Below, piece by piece: positions 5,797 to 6,122 of a stretch of DNA of 6,122 bases (within the stretch, counting starts at the first letter, position 1; every line of letters begins with the position of its first letter). The notes below the pieces were generated by a model. The model worked only from the letters and a program-made list of their open reading frames with translations. It was not told the DNA's origin and searched no databases. Source of the DNA: Planctomycetaceae bacterium (lineage in GTDB: Bacteria > Planctomycetota > Planctomycetia > Pirellulales > Thermoguttaceae); the NCBI GenBank assembly GCA_031259095.1, contig JAIRLW010000253.1:1-6122 (forward strand). Direction: 5' to 3'. A program made the translations under genes and the position numbers.

Positions 5797-5957
5797 ATTG
5801 CCGGAAGAATCAACGGCGCATAGAAAAAGGGCGTGATTCCATTGCCGTCACCTCAGCTTCGCCAAAAGCCATACCGACGACATCAACCACGCCCTCCTTT
5901 CGGAGGGGCAGTATTTGTCGCTCGGTATAACAAATTTTGGCGATTTGAGGTGAGCGA
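5797..5957 (-). ncRNA. GC-rich structured element, candidate leader RNA or dispersed repeat
   Basis: This island has about 50% G+C while the flanks fall to roughly 13-20%. Five nested helices form one long hairpin: 5848-5855 with 5946-5953 (8 bp), 5860-5867 with 5935-5942 (8 bp), 5871-5877 with 5922-5928 (7 bp), 5878-5882 with 5916-5920 (5 bp), and an apical 5892-5897 with 5902-5907. On the minus strand the apical loop is GAAA, a stable GNRA tetraloop. The strand choice is also supported by a U-tract at 5828-5824 and by a G-U pair in the competing helix that would be an A-C mismatch on the plus strand. It lies 72 bases upstream of the operon start, in the same direction. It matches no riboswitch class whose consensus I remember. 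Alternatives are a dispersed repeat, a mobile-element remnant or a stand-alone small RNA. Confidence 0.55.
5824..5895 (-). terminator. Candidate intrinsic terminator or attenuator helix
   Basis: On the minus strand AGGGCGUGGUU (5895-5885) can pair with AAUCACGCCCU (5838-5828) over 11 bp including one G-U, and UUUUC follows directly. The 5' arm shares bases 5891-5895 with the apical hairpin of the element and lies inside the long hairpin. The helix would therefore either form a pseudoknot with it or replace part of it. That geometry suits an attenuator or the 3' end of a small RNA. The loop is long for a simple terminator, and no termination has been shown. Confidence 0.35.
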
Positions 5958-6122
5958 TTCTACCTAACTAATTTTGTTATTTATGTTTTTTTATGTTTAT
6001 ATCATAATAATTTCTATTTTTGTGAAGAGAATATTTGGGAGAACTACTAAAAATGTCTTTTCAAAAATGCAACATCGCAAAATAAATGTTTACAAAAACA
6101 ATATAAATTCAATGTTGAATTT
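5958..6122. other. AT-rich upstream flank, no supported gene
   Basis: Very low G+C with short T- and A-runs and a repeated TTATGTTT at 5981-5988 and 5991-5998. On the minus strand TATGATATAAA (6006-5996) resembles a -10 region placed suitably to transcribe the structured element, but no convincing -35 sits at normal spacing. An ATG on the plus strand at 6112-6114 follows an A-rich leader and could start a divergent gene beyond the window; only three codons are visible. Confidence 0.4.

Noticed and set aside
5797..5957. A known riboswitch class, T-box, tmRNA, SRP RNA or RNase P RNA
   Set aside because: I looked for conserved elements such as the TPP CUGAGA, the cobalamin box, the T-box UGGNACC and the tmRNA and RNase P cores, and found none.
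5848..5968. Integron attC site
   Set aside because: ACCTAAC at 5962-5968 fits the RYYYAAC core and the long hairpin is attC-like, but the matching GTTRRRY core is not at the other end and the core orientation is wrong. No integrase or cassette is present.
6047..6121. Minus-strand frame open from the right edge to a TAG at 6047-6049
   Set aside because: Only 24 codons, with a Phe/Leu/Cys-rich translation typical of AT-rich non-coding DNA.

Overview
This is an AT-rich window with one co-directional minus-strand gene cluster (positions 5725 down to 146) and short non-coding flanks. Read in transcription order, the cluster encodes:
- a 728-residue dynamin-like GTPase;
- two adjacent paralogous P-loop GTPase-like proteins of 364 and 380 residues;
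- a 256-residue protein of unknown fold ending in a single hydrophobic tail anchor;
- an 82-residue basic, partly disordered protein whose start overlaps the end of the tail-anchored gene by 10 bases.
Gaps between genes are 49, 24 and 72 bases, then an overlap, so one operon is the simplest reading.

Nothing here fixes the host. There is no rRNA, tRNA or housekeeping gene. Composition is AT-rich. Three of the five starts lack a Shine-Dalgarno motif and sit behind A-rich leaders. The large hydrophilic GTPases and paralog pair suit a bacterium with a big accessory genome. My guess of a Planctomycetota-like gut bacterium rests mainly on an impression that the structured element at 5797-5957 looks familiar, and I cannot verify it.

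Region by region: 1-145 is AT-rich with one hairpin at 60-95 that could end the operon. Positions 146-5725 are the operon. Positions 5726-5796 are an AT-rich leader. Positions 5797-5957 form a GC-rich island (about half G+C, in flanks nearer 15-20%). It folds into a long multi-helix hairpin topped by a GAAA tetraloop when read on the minus strand, and a U-tract follows a competing helix. Positions 5958-6122 are very AT-rich with no supported gene.

Inferred function: a membrane-linked GTPase system. A large dynamin-like protein would work with two sensor-type GTPases and a tail-anchored partner. Such multi-GTPase clusters with small membrane or adaptor proteins resemble predicted prokaryotic conflict or signalling systems. 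No toxin, nuclease, protease or other catalytic effector is recognisable here, so defence remains a hypothesis. All three GTPases depart from the canonical guanine-specificity motif: NKSN in the large one, VRSE and VRAE in the pair.
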